A DNA stretch of 47,192 nucleotides from Hyphomicrobiales bacterium (GCA_027484655.1 JAIXSM010000035.1:1-47192), one strand, 5' to 3'. Numbered from the stretch's first letter, positions 8,383 to 17,140 are shown. The notes: generated by a model from the sequence alone, not told the origin. Translations and numbers: made by a program.

Positions 8383-8949
8383 TCAGAACACGTAACCGAC
8401 GCGAACGCCCATGTTGGTGAGGCCCCGGTTCCGGTCGCAAAGCCCCGCGTTCGAATAGTGCTCGACCGTCCCCATGACTGTCCAGCCCGGCGCAATCCGG
8501 TATCCGACAGAGGCGGCCTCGTGAAACGCGAAGCGGCATCCCATGGCGTTGCGTCCGGCGGAAGGCGTTCCGGTATCCCCTGAATGGACCGCCCCGCCCA
8601 AAGCAGCTTCAACGAACCACGAGGGAGTCACGTCCAGCGTCCAGGTGAAGCCGGTATAGGCCGCGCTTGTGCCACCGTTGAAATTGCCCGTCGCGCCGAC
8701 GTGAACACGGGGCGTAAGCCATCCCCAACGGCTGGTGCGGTCCCAACCAAATGGTGCGAACAGAACCTCGCCGTTGACGTCCGCAGCCCCCCGCTCGGCG
8801 CTCACAGGATCGTGCATGAACACGCCAAGCCGCACCTCTGACAACAGAGGGGCCGCACCGCCAACGCTGGACCGCGCCCCGATGTCGGCGGCGAACACAG
8901 CGGCCCCGGATAGGATAAGGGCAGCGCCCACGCTCATTAACCGCAGCAT
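8383..8949 (-). CDS. pagL: Acyloxyacyl hydrolase, PagL-like lipid A deacylase
   Basis: A 188-residue outer membrane protein: signal peptide (about 1-20, ending AVFA), alternating aromatic beta strands and a C-terminal phenylalanine typical of barrel proteins. The motif H164-Y-S166-N-A in VEHYSNAGLCDRN corresponds to the catalytic His and Ser of PagL, which removes the 3-O acyl chain of lipid A. The usual third catalytic acid is not obvious downstream. The start is the ATG at 8947-8949 (MLRLMSVG); the frame extends 12 codons upstream without a better ribosome site. No operon partners. Confidence 0.78.
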   Translation of the reverse strand: MLRLMSVGAALILSGAAVFAADIGARSSVGGAAPLLSEVRLGVFMHDPVSAERGAADVNGEVLFAPFGWDRTSRWGWLTPRVHVGATGNFNGGTSAAYTGFTWTLDVTPSWFVEAALGGAVHSGDTGTPSAGRNAMGCRFAFHEAASVGYRIAPGWTVMGTVEHYSNAGLCDRNRGLTNMGVRVGYVF

Positions 8950-9025
8950 CACATACCCTGCATTTCGTCCGGATCCGGCAGGCAAGCGGCCATCCCCGGG
9001 TGACTGAACCTACAGCCTCGCCAAG

Positions 9026-9083
9026 AAGACGCTTTTGGCGCCCGACAAAGGCCAAGTTGAGTGACGCAAGCGTCTTTTCTCAA
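9026..9083. promoter_or_regulatory. Nested inverted repeats upstream of the lipid A deacylase gene
   Basis: AAGACGCTT (9026-9034) is matched by its inverse AAGCGTCTT (9068-9076). The right copy is also part of a local palindrome, GACGC-AA-GCGTC (9063-9074), flanked by TTGAG (9057-9061) and CTCAA (9079-9083). It lies 80-130 bp upstream of the deacylase start. It could be an operator or an mRNA leader structure; a terminator is less likely because no gene ends here. Confidence 0.35.
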
Positions 9084-9183
9084 CGAATCGCAGACATTTA
9101 AGCACGACAGATTCGAAAATACGAGCGGCTTGTTCCAGGCGCGATGATGGTTGACGCACATGTGAGCGCGGCCAAGGTCAAGA

Positions 9184-9522
9184 ATGGGCGCGTGGAACGC
9201 TGCACGCAGCAGCGCCGCCATCGCAGTCGCGCCTCACTTTATGCTTCGAGGATGCTCCGGACGCGGTGTTACAAGCAGCACATGGGCGGTTGATTTTACG
9301 TCCGATCCACTTGAACCCCACGAAAGCGGAAAAGCGAACAAACGTGCGGTTCATCTGATCGCTGCTGCCGCCCTGCCGCAGATCGGCATCGTTATCGCTG
9401 CGGCTCCCCTCATCGCTGAAGCCGCCGGGCTCGCATTCGGAGCAGCGGGGCTGGGGGTCATCGCCGTCATTCTCATGACTGTTGCAATGGTCGCCTTGAT
9501 GACCAACAGAAGCATGTTCTGA
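9184..9522 (+). CDS. Hypothetical small membrane protein (doubtful)
   Basis: An open frame of 112 codons whose second half reads as two hydrophobic helices (PQIGIVIAAAPLIAEAAGLA and GAAGLGVIAVILMTVAMVAL). The first 50 residues look random and a later start is possible. No family was recognised and no strong ribosome site was seen. It is the only coding candidate in the 650-bp gap between the deacylase and tRNA-Asp. Retained at low confidence. Confidence 0.3.
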   Translation: MGAWNAARSSAAIAVAPHFMLRGCSGRGVTSSTWAVDFTSDPLEPHESGKANKRAVHLIAAAALPQIGIVIAAAPLIAEAAGLAFGAAGLGVIAVILMTVAMVALMTNRSMF

Positions 9523-9601
9523 ACGCCGCCAACCAAGCCACACAGGCAAGCATACGCAACCGCTTATGCAGGTTGGTTTACCAGAGGTGGATCAGGGATA
9601 A

Positions 9602-9678
<77 letters not shown>

Positions 9679-9776
9679 GCATCGGGTGGGGCGAAACGCC
9701 CTCGATCCGGAGTGACGTTCGGATATTCGACCTGCGCCACAGTGTCAAGCGACCATGCGCGCTATGGCCCCGATGA

Positions 9777-10439
9777 TTAAAACTTTTCGACACCAAGCCG
9801 CCAGCGCCGGATCTCCTGCGGCGTGACGATGCGCACGCGCTCGGGAGACACGCTTTCAGCCGCGTACACCAGTTCGCGGCTGATCCCCATCGCTGCTGCG
9901 TAATCGCCAAGCCGCGTAACGAGATCGGGGGATGCGTACACCCGACTCGTACGCCCAAGGTCGTCTGGTCCGACGCCTGCGGCTTCATAGGCGAACATAC
10001 GATGGATCCCCACCCGGCTCTCTCTGGGGATGACGCGCTTTTTGGCGCCGATGAGCGCATAGACGCATGCGGAATAACAACGGCCGTTGATCACGCCTTG
10101 AGGACCAACGCGCCCCACGATGACCGCCGCCTCCGCCGCGCGGAACATTCTGCCAAGCGCCACCGAAGCGCCGACGCGACCGCCGTGTGAATTGATGAGA
10201 ACCACCGCACGCGCGTTGCGGTTAACAGACTGGCTCTTGACGAACGCGGCGAACTCGCCCGGCGTGCGCTCCGTAATCTCGCCATCAGCGACAATGATCT
10301 GCGGACAGGCGCGACCGCAGGCGGGCGAATCGCCAACCGCCAGCGGGCGAAACGTCATGGGCGCGGCGCTCGCGGCCCCGCTGGCGAGCGCGAGCCATGC
10401 GGCGAGGAAAACACTCCCGGGCGATGGAGCGAGGTTCAT
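9777..10439 (-). CDS. Secreted ClpP/crotonase-fold protein, COG3904-like
   Basis: A 220-residue protein with a signal peptide (about 1-26, ending ASAAP) and a ClpP-like domain. NSHGGRVGASVALGRMFR (84-100) resembles the oxyanion region, S123 in GRCYSACVYAL the nucleophile, and H146 in RVGIHRMF the general base. Related periplasmic ClpP-like proteins are common in Hyphomicrobiales and have no established substrate. The ATG at 10437-10439 has AGGAGG 7 nt upstream, which excludes the longer frame to 10556. It is divergent from nadC with 138 bp between the starts. Confidence 0.75.
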   Translation of the reverse strand: MNLAPSPGSVFLAAWLALASGAASAAPMTFRPLAVGDSPACGRACPQIIVADGEITERTPGEFAAFVKSQSVNRNARAVVLINSHGGRVGASVALGRMFRAAEAAVIVGRVGPQGVINGRCYSACVYALIGAKKRVIPRESRVGIHRMFAYEAAGVGPDDLGRTSRVYASPDLVTRLGDYAAAMGISRELVYAAESVSPERVRIVTPQEIRRWRLGVEKF

Positions 10440-10577
10440 GGGACAACCTCCTCTGAGCGATCGCCACCATAATGCGCCGACCGGCAGGCGTCGATGGCTG
10501 CCGCCGGGCGGCATATCTCGACACCCCGACCTCACGCGCATAAAAACGGACGCCACGCCAAGAACCAGGAACGCGCC

Positions 10578-11435
10578 ATGAGCAAGTACTTCCTCTCCCC
10601 TCTCCTTTTTGAAAAATCCGTCAGGGCGGCGATCGAGGAGGACCTTGGGCGCGCGGGCGACGTCACGACCCAGGCGTGCATCCCTGCTGGCAAGCGCGCC
10701 GTCGCGGTGCTTGCGCCCCGCAAGCCAGGCGTGATCTGCGGCCTGTCAGTCGCTGAGGCGGCTTTCCGCATCGTCGATCCGGGCGTAAGCTTCGAGTATC
10801 TGGCTGCGGACGGCGACGCTGTCTCGGTTCCGCGCACGCCGGTGGCCCGCATCTCCGGCGACGCTCGCGCGATTCTCATCGCGGAGCGCACGGCCCTGAA
10901 CTTCATCTCGCACATGTCGGGAATCGCGACAGCGACGGCGAAACTCGTGGCGCTCACCCAGCACACCAAGGCGAAGGTGATCTGCACCCGCAAGACCACG
11001 CCGAACCTGCGCGCGCTCGAGAAGTACGCGGTGCGCTGCGGCGGCGGGATGAACCACCGCTTCGGCCTCGATGACGCGGTGCTCATCAAGGACAACCACA
11101 TCGCCGTGTGCGGCGGCATCAGGGAAGCGCTGCGGGCAGCCAAGGCCTACGCCGGCCACATGGTGAAGATCGAGATCGAGGTGGACAACCTCGACCAGCT
11201 CAAGGAAGTCATCGAGGAAGGGGCCGACGTGGTGCTCTTCGACAACATGAGCCCGGAAGACATGCGCAAGGGCGTGGAGATGATCGCTGGCCGTATGAAG
11301 ACGGAGGCCTCGGGCGGCATCTCGGCCGACAGCGCAAGGGCGGTGGCGGAAAGCGGCGTGGACATGCTTTCGTCGGGCGCCCTCACCCACTCGTCCCCGA
11401 TCCTCGACATCGGGCTCGACATTGAGATCCAGTAA
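10578..11435 (+). CDS. nadC: Nicotinate-nucleotide diphosphorylase (carboxylating)
   Basis: Quinolinate phosphoribosyltransferase, which converts quinolinate and PRPP to nicotinate mononucleotide and CO2 in NAD synthesis. 285 residues, the usual length. Visible motifs: ERTALNFISHMSGIAT (103-118), TRKTTPNLRALEKYAV (137-152) with the CGGGMNHRFGL phosphate/quinolinate region, and VLFDNMSPE near 221. The ATG at 10578 has AGGA 7 nt upstream; the frame open from 10494 is not used. No nadA or nadB partner lies beside it. Confidence 0.96.
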   Translation: MSKYFLSPLLFEKSVRAAIEEDLGRAGDVTTQACIPAGKRAVAVLAPRKPGVICGLSVAEAAFRIVDPGVSFEYLAADGDAVSVPRTPVARISGDARAILIAERTALNFISHMSGIATATAKLVALTQHTKAKVICTRKTTPNLRALEKYAVRCGGGMNHRFGLDDAVLIKDNHIAVCGGIREALRAAKAYAGHMVKIEIEVDNLDQLKEVIEEGADVVLFDNMSPEDMRKGVEMIAGRMKTEASGGISADSARAVAESGVDMLSSGALTHSSPILDIGLDIEIQ

Positions 11436-11470
11436 GCGCGAGCGAGCGCCGCGCGAGCATAGAACGCAAA

Positions 11471-11494
11471 ACGGCGGCCCGTGGAGGCCGCCGT
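11471..11494. terminator. Bidirectional terminator between nadC and the bicupin gene
   Basis: ACGGCGGCC pairs perfectly with GGCCGCCGT around a 6-nt loop. The plus strand continues TTACCGTTTCT and the minus strand TTTTGCGTTCT. It separates two convergent genes, so it can serve both. Confidence 0.75.
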
Positions 11495-11516
11495 TACCGT
11501 TTCTAGATCGCCCCCA

Positions 11517-12629
11517 TCAAACGTTGGGGAACCACTTCTCCATCTTCGGCTCGACGCCGTTTTTCTTCATCTCCTCAAGCCAAAGCTTGTGGATGCGCAG
11601 ATCCTGATCCTCGTATTCGAACTGGTCGCCGCCTTCCTTGATGGAGGTGGACACCGCGCCCTTCTCGCCGGGCTTGACGCCGAGCAGCGAGCGGCGCTGC
11701 CCGAACGTGAGCGGATAGCGAAGACCGCCCGTGCCGGTCGCAAGATAACGCGCTGGCGCAGTGCTGGTGTTGAAGTGCTGATGGAACTGCTTGTCCGCAG
11801 GCGGGAACACCACGCCGTGCTTCCAGTCGAGGCGGCGGAAGTCCTTGTCGCCCTCGAACCAGAGCAACGAGTAGCCATGGCCCGTGACGCACATCACGTG
11901 GAAGCCGGGGCCGTGGCGATGGCCCTTCTTGTAGGTGCCCACGGGCATTTCGGAGATGTGCGCGTGCATCGTGCCATCAGCCAGCACGAACATGATGTTG
12001 GTGCCGCCGGCGCCGCGGTCACCCCACGCCTTCAGCTCGATTCCGGCGAGATCGGGAACGAAGTTCGTCTCCCACATATGGTTGCCGGGACGCACGGTGA
12101 TGAGGTCGCCCTCGCCGGAGTACCACCCCTGCTTGCCAGCGCGTTCGTTGAAATCGAAGTCGTTCTCGAAGACGAACTTCTCGTTGTGGAAGGTGTTCAT
12201 CACCAGCGGCATGTCCGTGGTGGTGACGAGCAGCGCGCGCTCGCGGCCGGAGCCGTTGAAGTGACGATGCTTGGCGTTCAGCGGGATCGCGAACAGGCTC
12301 TTGGGGCCCCATTCGAAGTTGCGCTTCGTGCCATCTTCGAACTCGACCTGCGTCGAACCCGTGCCCTCGAGCACATAGTACACATCCTCATAGAGGTGGC
12401 GCTGCGGCGTGGTCGACCCTCCGGGCGGAATGTCGAGGACGAACATGTTGGTGAAATCACCGCGGCCGATGAGATGCACCGCGGCGCCCTTGACGCCGTA
12501 ACGCGGCCACATGTCGGTCTCGACCTCGAAGAGATCGATGCCGTAATCTTCCGTGACCTTGAGGCCCTCTTTCGCGACCCAATCGAGGTACGGATCGACG
12601 CCATACCGCGGGTCAAGTTTCTCAGACAT
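11517..12629 (-). CDS. Bicupin protein of the catabolic operon
   Basis: A 370-residue protein with two cupin barrels. The first has TPQRHLYEDVYYVLEGTG (about 74-91), matching the cupin H-x3-E motif, and the second has GHRHGPGFHVMCVTGHGYS near residue 235. No signal peptide. Homologues in alphaproteobacteria are often annotated loosely as ethanolamine ammonia-lyase activating proteins because they neighbour EutA-like genes; a catalytic role is unproven and a ring-cleavage or isomerase activity is equally possible. It is last in the operon, 32 bp after the EutA-like gene. Confidence 0.8.
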   Translation of the reverse strand: MSEKLDPRYGVDPYLDWVAKEGLKVTEDYGIDLFEVETDMWPRYGVKGAAVHLIGRGDFTNMFVLDIPPGGSTTPQRHLYEDVYYVLEGTGSTQVEFEDGTKRNFEWGPKSLFAIPLNAKHRHFNGSGRERALLVTTTDMPLVMNTFHNEKFVFENDFDFNERAGKQGWYSGEGDLITVRPGNHMWETNFVPDLAGIELKAWGDRGAGGTNIMFVLADGTMHAHISEMPVGTYKKGHRHGPGFHVMCVTGHGYSLLWFEGDKDFRRLDWKHGVVFPPADKQFHQHFNTSTAPARYLATGTGGLRYPLTFGQRRSLLGVKPGEKGAVSTSIKEGGDQFEYEDQDLRIHKLWLEEMKKNGVEPKMEKWFPNV

Positions 12630-12661
12630 GTGTTCCTCCGTTTATGGTTGGACTTGAGGTT

Positions 12662-14167
12662 TCAAGAAAACAGCAGCGACTTGATGACGACCGGCACCAC
12701 GCCCGGCGGCGAGATCAGTTCGCCCACATCGACGAAGTCGAGTTCCTGAAGCTGCACGCCGTCGATGGAAACGAGCTTGCCCGGCATATCGAGCTCCTCG
12801 TGCAGCAAGCGGCCCATGTTCTTGGCCACGTCGCCATCGATCATGAGCACGAGCAGTTCGTCGCGCTTGCCGTTGGGAGCCAGCGCGTCCTTGATGCCGC
12901 GGGCTGCAGCTGCAAGGCGGGAATACTCCGGATCGCCCTCCCACGTGAACGCAAGGGCGAGACGCTGGGACGGCTCCATGTCCATGTTCCCGACGGCGTC
13001 ACGGATTGCGTGCGCAAACACGCCCGGGTCGATGTCGCCCGCAAGGCTGATCTTCGGGCGCACGACTGGAATGTTATGCACCGGCAGCACGTCGAGATCC
13101 GGCAGGTAGATCGTCTTGCCGCTCACCTGCACGGTGAACTGCGAGGCGCCAATGACGGTTGCGCGAATGCGCTGGCCCGGATCGATGAGCGGCGCGCTGC
13201 CGCGCTCCTTGAGCTGCACTGTGATTTCGCGGGCGAGCAGCTTTGCGATGTCGCCGTACTCGCGGTCCTCGTAGGTGAAGATGTACTCCGCGACGCCGCC
13301 GGAGAATGTGAACGCGGTGGGGCGCGGCTCGACCGGCAGCGGCTCCGTGAGTTCCAGCTCCTTGCCAAGCGCGTCCTTCGGAGCACCGAGAATGTAATCG
13401 GCGGCGACCTCGGCCAGACGCTTGGCGTACTTGCGACGCAGCTCCTCATCCGCCAGCGAGGCGGGATCGCTTGCGAAGCCCATCTCCTTCGCCACAAGCT
13501 GCACGGAATCATCAAAGCGCGTCCACGCGCCGCTCGCATCCTGCGCAATGAGACGACCGCCGACGGCGAACGCTTGCAACGCAAGGATTTCGCCCTTGTT
13601 CACAAGCGCGAGCTTCGTGGTGCCGCCGCCGATGTCGACATGCAGGATGCACGTATCGCGCTCCTTCGACAGCGCGACGGCGCCGGATCCATGCGCTGCA
13701 AGCAGGCATTCGAGCTTGTGGCCGGCGGTCGCGCACACGAACTTGCCGGCTTCCGCAGCGAAGATCTCGTCGATGGCCCGGGCGTTGCTCTTCTTGATCG
13801 CCTCGCCGGTGAGAATCACCGCGCCGCTGTCCACCTCATCCTTGCGGATGCCTGCCTCCTGGTAGGCGCTGGCGATAAACTCGCCGAGCTTGCCCGCATC
13901 AATGGTGCCGTTGGGCAGGAAAGGCGTCAGCATGATCGGCGAACGCCAGACAATGCGTCGGTCGATCACGACAAAGCGACTGGAGAGCCCTTGGGTCTGA
14001 CGCTGCAGGATGACGCGCGCGAACAGCAGGTGCGACGTTGAGGAGCCGATGTCGATGCCGACCGTGGTCAGCTCGACGTTCTCCTGCTCCCAGATGGATT
14101 TGGCGATGGCGAGACGGGCTTCCTCGGACAGTTCGAGATGTTCGTGGTCCAGTTCCAGATCGTGCAC
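12662..14167 (-). CDS. eutA: EutA-like reactivating ATPase
   Basis: A 501-residue protein of the EutA family, an actin/Hsp70-fold ATPase that in ethanolamine catabolism removes damaged cobalamin from ammonia-lyase EutBC. The three ASKHA nucleotide motifs are visible: DIGSSTSH (39-46), DIGGGTTK (178-185) and FSGGVAEYI (288-296). Neither EutB nor EutC is present in this window; instead the gene lies between a MarR regulator and a bicupin gene in a Rieske-dioxygenase cluster. It may therefore act on another B12 enzyme or on an unlinked EutBC, or have a new client. Confidence 0.85.
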   Translation of the reverse strand: MHDLELDHEHLELSEEARLAIAKSIWEQENVELTTVGIDIGSSTSHLLFARVILQRQTQGLSSRFVVIDRRIVWRSPIMLTPFLPNGTIDAGKLGEFIASAYQEAGIRKDEVDSGAVILTGEAIKKSNARAIDEIFAAEAGKFVCATAGHKLECLLAAHGSGAVALSKERDTCILHVDIGGGTTKLALVNKGEILALQAFAVGGRLIAQDASGAWTRFDDSVQLVAKEMGFASDPASLADEELRRKYAKRLAEVAADYILGAPKDALGKELELTEPLPVEPRPTAFTFSGGVAEYIFTYEDREYGDIAKLLAREITVQLKERGSAPLIDPGQRIRATVIGASQFTVQVSGKTIYLPDLDVLPVHNIPVVRPKISLAGDIDPGVFAHAIRDAVGNMDMEPSQRLALAFTWEGDPEYSRLAAAARGIKDALAPNGKRDELLVLMIDGDVAKNMGRLLHEELDMPGKLVSIDGVQLQELDFVDVGELISPPGVVPVVIKSLLFS

Positions 14168-14202
14168 CGTTTCCTCCTGTGTTCTCTTGGGACGCCTGCG
14201 CG

Positions 14203-14775
14203 TCAGCCGATTTTCCTGCCGGTTTCCGGCGCTTTGTCATCGGTGTTTTCATCAGAGCCAGTCTTGCGCTGCCGCGCCTGCTCTGCATGCTCAGCCTCGT
14301 CCCGCGCGATGTTCTCGATCATCACCAGCAACGTGCGTCGGGTCGCGGCGACATCCTCGCCATCGACGCCGCTAATGGCGATGCGATTGACCTCTTCCGC
14401 GAGCGGCACAAGCTCCTTCTCCAGCGCGCGACCGGCGGGCGTCAGAAAAACATAAACGTTCTTGCGGCTGTGCGGCAGCTTCCGCCGCTCGATGTAACCG
14501 AGTTTTTCCATGGCGGTGAGCGCGGAGAACGTGGTCGGCTCCATAAGCCCCGCCTCCTCGCTCAGCTCGCGCTGGGTGATGCCATCGCGCACCCACAGGA
14601 TACGTAAGAAAACCCAGTGTCCGAAAGCGACGTTGAAGCGGGCGAGCCGCACCTGCAACGCGCGCTGGAGACCACGGCCTGCATCCTTGACGAGATGGGC
14701 GAGGCGGTCGTTCGGCACGGCTTCGCGCCAGTGCCGCAGCATGATGTGGGCGGTGCGCCCCGGCGCGCGGGTCAT
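14203..14775 (-). CDS. MarR-family transcriptional regulator
   Basis: A 190-residue winged-helix regulator. The recognition region is around RELSEEAGLMEPTTFSAL and LGYIERRKLPHSRKNVYVFL, the last being the wing, followed by a helical dimerisation segment and a charged tail. The ATG at 14773-14775 overlaps the stop of the upstream dehydrogenase gene (ATGA), fixing the start; the frame open to 14865 is inside that gene. MarR proteins of aromatic degradation clusters usually repress and release DNA on binding a pathway compound. The paired TTAG-N4-CTAA palindromes upstream of this operon are its likely operators (inference). Confidence 0.9.
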   Translation of the reverse strand: MTRAPGRTAHIMLRHWREAVPNDRLAHLVKDAGRGLQRALQVRLARFNVAFGHWVFLRILWVRDGITQRELSEEAGLMEPTTFSALTAMEKLGYIERRKLPHSRKNVYVFLTPAGRALEKELVPLAEEVNRIAISGVDGEDVAATRRTLLVMIENIARDEAEHAEQARQRKTGSDENTDDKAPETGRKIG

Positions 14776-15989
14776 GGACGCCTCCCCGCAAGTCGCGGCG
14801 TTGCGACCTGATGCGCGAGGGTGATCTCGCGGCCTTCGCGGGCGGACTGGAGAATCGCAAAGCACACCTCCATGGTGGCCAGCCCCCAGCGCCCGTCGTG
14901 CACCGGCGCGACGCCCTCCGTCACCGCCGCATACATTTCATCCATCACCTCGCGCCGCGGCACAGATGGCACGGGCACGGCGTCAAGGCGACGCTCACGA
15001 TCATCGTAGATCATGACGCCCTTCGATGTGGGGCGAAGGTCCGCCCCATCGCAGGAGACGACAAGCAGACCGAAGTTCTGATGCCAGCGTTCCGCAGGCG
15101 CGCTCTTGCCGGGATCGAAACCCGCATAGCGTGGCCCGCCGTAGTTCACCTGCGCCTTGAGATCATGCTCGGCGTCGCCGGAAACGTTCGCGAGCGCGCG
15201 ACGGGTCGCGCCATAGCCATCGGGGCTCTTCGGCAGCCCGCTCTCGGCGATCCATTCGACCAGTTCGTCGGAATCAAAATGCGCATAGCCCGAGTAGGTA
15301 ATACTGGCGGCCGCCCCGTTCTCGAACGTGAGAAGCGCCGTGTACGCGCCCTCCGTGCGGCGCGAAGCGTCCCAGGCGCCTGTGACGGCGCGCACGCTCT
15401 TCACGAGCCCGCCGCCAATAAAGCGCACGTTGTCCACCTGATGCGGCGCCTGATTGAAGATCACGCCGCCGCCTTTCGCGGTATCAAGTTCTTCAGGACG
15501 ACGCGGGCGGAACAAAAAGTCCGTGTAGTCCATGCCGCTCATCATGCGCACGTCGCCATAGACGCCGCTTTCCACAATCTCGCGGGCGCGGCGCACCGGT
15601 GCGTCGAACGAGTGCGAGTGCCCAACCACGAGCGAGACGCCGGCGGCGCTCGCCGCGTCGATCATGCTGAGGCATTCCGCGACAGACAGCGCCATGGGCT
15701 TTTCGCAGAGGATATGCCGGCCAGCAGACGCCGCGGCGCGCACGTTCTCAACGTGATACTGATGCGGCGTCGAGACGTAGACGACCTCGACGCGCGGATC
15801 GGCGCACATGTCCTCAACGCGTTCGTAGGCCCGGCCGGCGAAATCCTGCTCGAACCGCGCGCGCGCTTCCGGCCGGGGGTCGGCGCCGGCGACGATCTCG
15901 ATGCGCTCGTCCATGACGAGCGTCGGCATCATGAGAGAAAAGGCGCGGCCGAGGCCAGCGACGCCCATGCGGAGTTTTCTCTGAGCCAT
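14772..15989 (-). CDS. Gfo/Idh/MocA oxidoreductase, candidate dihydrodiol dehydrogenase
   Basis: A 405-residue NAD(P)-dependent dehydrogenase: Rossmann motif GVAGLGRAF (9-17), the family motif CEKPMAL (95-101), and a C-terminal substrate domain. Phthalate 4,5-cis-dihydrodiol dehydrogenase (Pht4/OphB) belongs to this family. This gene lies beside a phthalate-dioxygenase-type oxygenase and its reductase, so conversion of a cis-dihydrodiol to a catechol is the best guess, from context rather than from specific residues. It is 15 bp from the reductase and overlaps marR by 4 nt. Confidence 0.83.
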   Translation of the reverse strand: MAQRKLRMGVAGLGRAFSLMMPTLVMDERIEIVAGADPRPEARARFEQDFAGRAYERVEDMCADPRVEVVYVSTPHQYHVENVRAAASAGRHILCEKPMALSVAECLSMIDAASAAGVSLVVGHSHSFDAPVRRAREIVESGVYGDVRMMSGMDYTDFLFRPRRPEELDTAKGGGVIFNQAPHQVDNVRFIGGGLVKSVRAVTGAWDASRRTEGAYTALLTFENGAAASITYSGYAHFDSDELVEWIAESGLPKSPDGYGATRRALANVSGDAEHDLKAQVNYGGPRYAGFDPGKSAPAERWHQNFGLLVVSCDGADLRPTSKGVMIYDDRERRLDAVPVPSVPRREVMDEMYAAVTEGVAPVHDGRWGLATMEVCFAILQSAREGREITLAHQVATPRLAGRRP

Positions 15990-16004
15990 GGGCGCCGCCT
16001 CGTT

Positions 16005-16943
16005 TCAGATGTCGATGACGACTTCGCCAACGCGCCCGCGGGAGACGCAGACCATGATATCCGTGGCGTGCTCGCCGGGCGTGAGCACGAAATCGCGGTG
16101 ATCCACATCCCCTGACACCAGCGTCGTGCGGCAGGAGCCGCAGGAGCCGCTTTCGCATGATGATGGAACCGTGCGGCCCGCCGCCCGCAGCACGTCGAGG
16201 ATGGATGTCCCCACAGGCACGTCGAACGTCTCGCCAGTGGCGGCGATCTTCACCGTGAACGGCATGTCCTCCGCGCGCGTGGTCGAGCCGTCGGCGAACG
16301 CCTCGAAATGCACGGCGGAGGCGGACCAGTGCCCGGTCATGTCGCGCACGACGTCCATCAAGCCGCGCGGGCCGCAGCAGTAGACATGGCCCTTGGGGCG
16401 CTCCAGCACCGGCCAGAGGTCGTAAGCGTTGTCCAGGTCGCCCTGATCGTGATGGATCACGACCTTGCCAGCAAACTCGGGGGCCTTCAGCTCCGCCAGA
16501 AACGGCGTCGTCTCGGGGCTCCGCGTAAGGTAATACAGCTTGAATGAGGGGCCGCCCTGGCTCAGCAGATGCCGGGACATCGACAGCAGCGGCGTGATCC
16601 CGATCCCGCCAGCAATGAACGTATACCCTGCGGGAGAGGGAACCAGTTCGAAGTCATTGCGCGGATCGACGATGGCCAGCATGTCCCCGGCCTTCACTGC
16701 ATCGCACATGCTGCGCGAGCCGCCTCGGCTGTTAGCCTCCCGCTTCACAGCGATGACGTACCGGTCCCGCTCGGCAGGGTCATTGCAAAGCGAATACTTG
16801 CGTTCCTCCCCGGACGGCGTGCGCACGCCGATGTGCGCGCCGCTGGTGAATTCGGGCAGCTCCGCGCCCGAGGAGTCGCGAAGTTCAAACAGATGCACGT
16901 CCTCGGCGATTTTCTCTGCGCGTTCGACGCGGAGTTCCCGCAT
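16005..16943 (-). CDS. Phthalate-dioxygenase-reductase-type iron-sulfur flavoprotein
   Basis: A 312-residue class IA electron-transfer protein with domains in the order FMN (RKYSLCNDP, 48-56), NADH (AGGIGITPLLSM, 111-122) and C-terminal plant-type [2Fe-2S] ferredoxin with C263-x4-C268-x2-C271-x27-C299. That domain order is specific to phthalate dioxygenase reductase and relatives (VanB, OphA1/Pht2). It passes electrons from NADH to the Rieske oxygenase encoded divergently. First gene of the minus-strand operon; the ATG is at 16941-16943. Confidence 0.92.
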   Translation of the reverse strand: MRELRVERAEKIAEDVHLFELRDSSGAELPEFTSGAHIGVRTPSGEERKYSLCNDPAERDRYVIAVKREANSRGGSRSMCDAVKAGDMLAIVDPRNDFELVPSPAGYTFIAGGIGITPLLSMSRHLLSQGGPSFKLYYLTRSPETTPFLAELKAPEFAGKVVIHHDQGDLDNAYDLWPVLERPKGHVYCCGPRGLMDVVRDMTGHWSASAVHFEAFADGSTTRAEDMPFTVKIAATGETFDVPVGTSILDVLRAAGRTVPSSCESGSCGSCRTTLVSGDVDHRDFVLTPGEHATDIMVCVSRGRVGEVVIDI

Positions 16944-16991
16944 GGGCCTTCCTCTGGATGGGCCGGGCTTCGTGCCGGCGTTTCGCAGATG

Positions 16992-17005
16992 TTTAGACGC
17001 CTAAA
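16992..17005. promoter_or_regulatory. Candidate operator 1 (TTTAG-N4-CTAAA)
   Basis: Perfect inverted repeat TTTAGACGCCTAAA in the 197-bp divergent promoter region, 49 bp from the reductase start. Same half-sites and spacer length as the element at 17084-17095. Confidence 0.55.
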
Positions 17006-17083
17006 GATTTTTCGGCAAGCGCCGGATCACGCCCCGAGCACACGCGGGCGGGCTCGACAAACCGGATTCGCCGCGGTAAATGC

Positions 17084-17095
17084 TTAGAGAGCTAA
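17084..17095. promoter_or_regulatory. Candidate operator 2 (TTAG-N4-CTAA)
   Basis: TTAGAGAGCTAA, inverted repeat with the same half-site and 4-nt spacer as operator 1; the centres are 91 bp apart. It lies 45 bp before the Rieske oxygenase start. Two copies of one palindrome, one near each divergent gene, suggest control of both by one dimeric regulator, most simply the MarR protein of the operon. Confidence 0.55.
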
Positions 17096-17140
17096 TTAAT
17101 GCCGGAGCCGCCGCGACGCTCCGGTCGGCTGGAGGACGTC

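Noticed and set aside
11481-12749. Plus-strand open frame of 422 codons opposite the bicupin gene
   Set aside because: Antisense to a clearly conserved gene and crosses the operon gap; no recognisable protein features.
12644-16115. Two long plus-strand frames (465 and 434 codons) opposite eutA and the Gfo/Idh gene
   Set aside because: Composition is typical of codon-shadow translation, with no motifs, while the minus strand encodes intact families.
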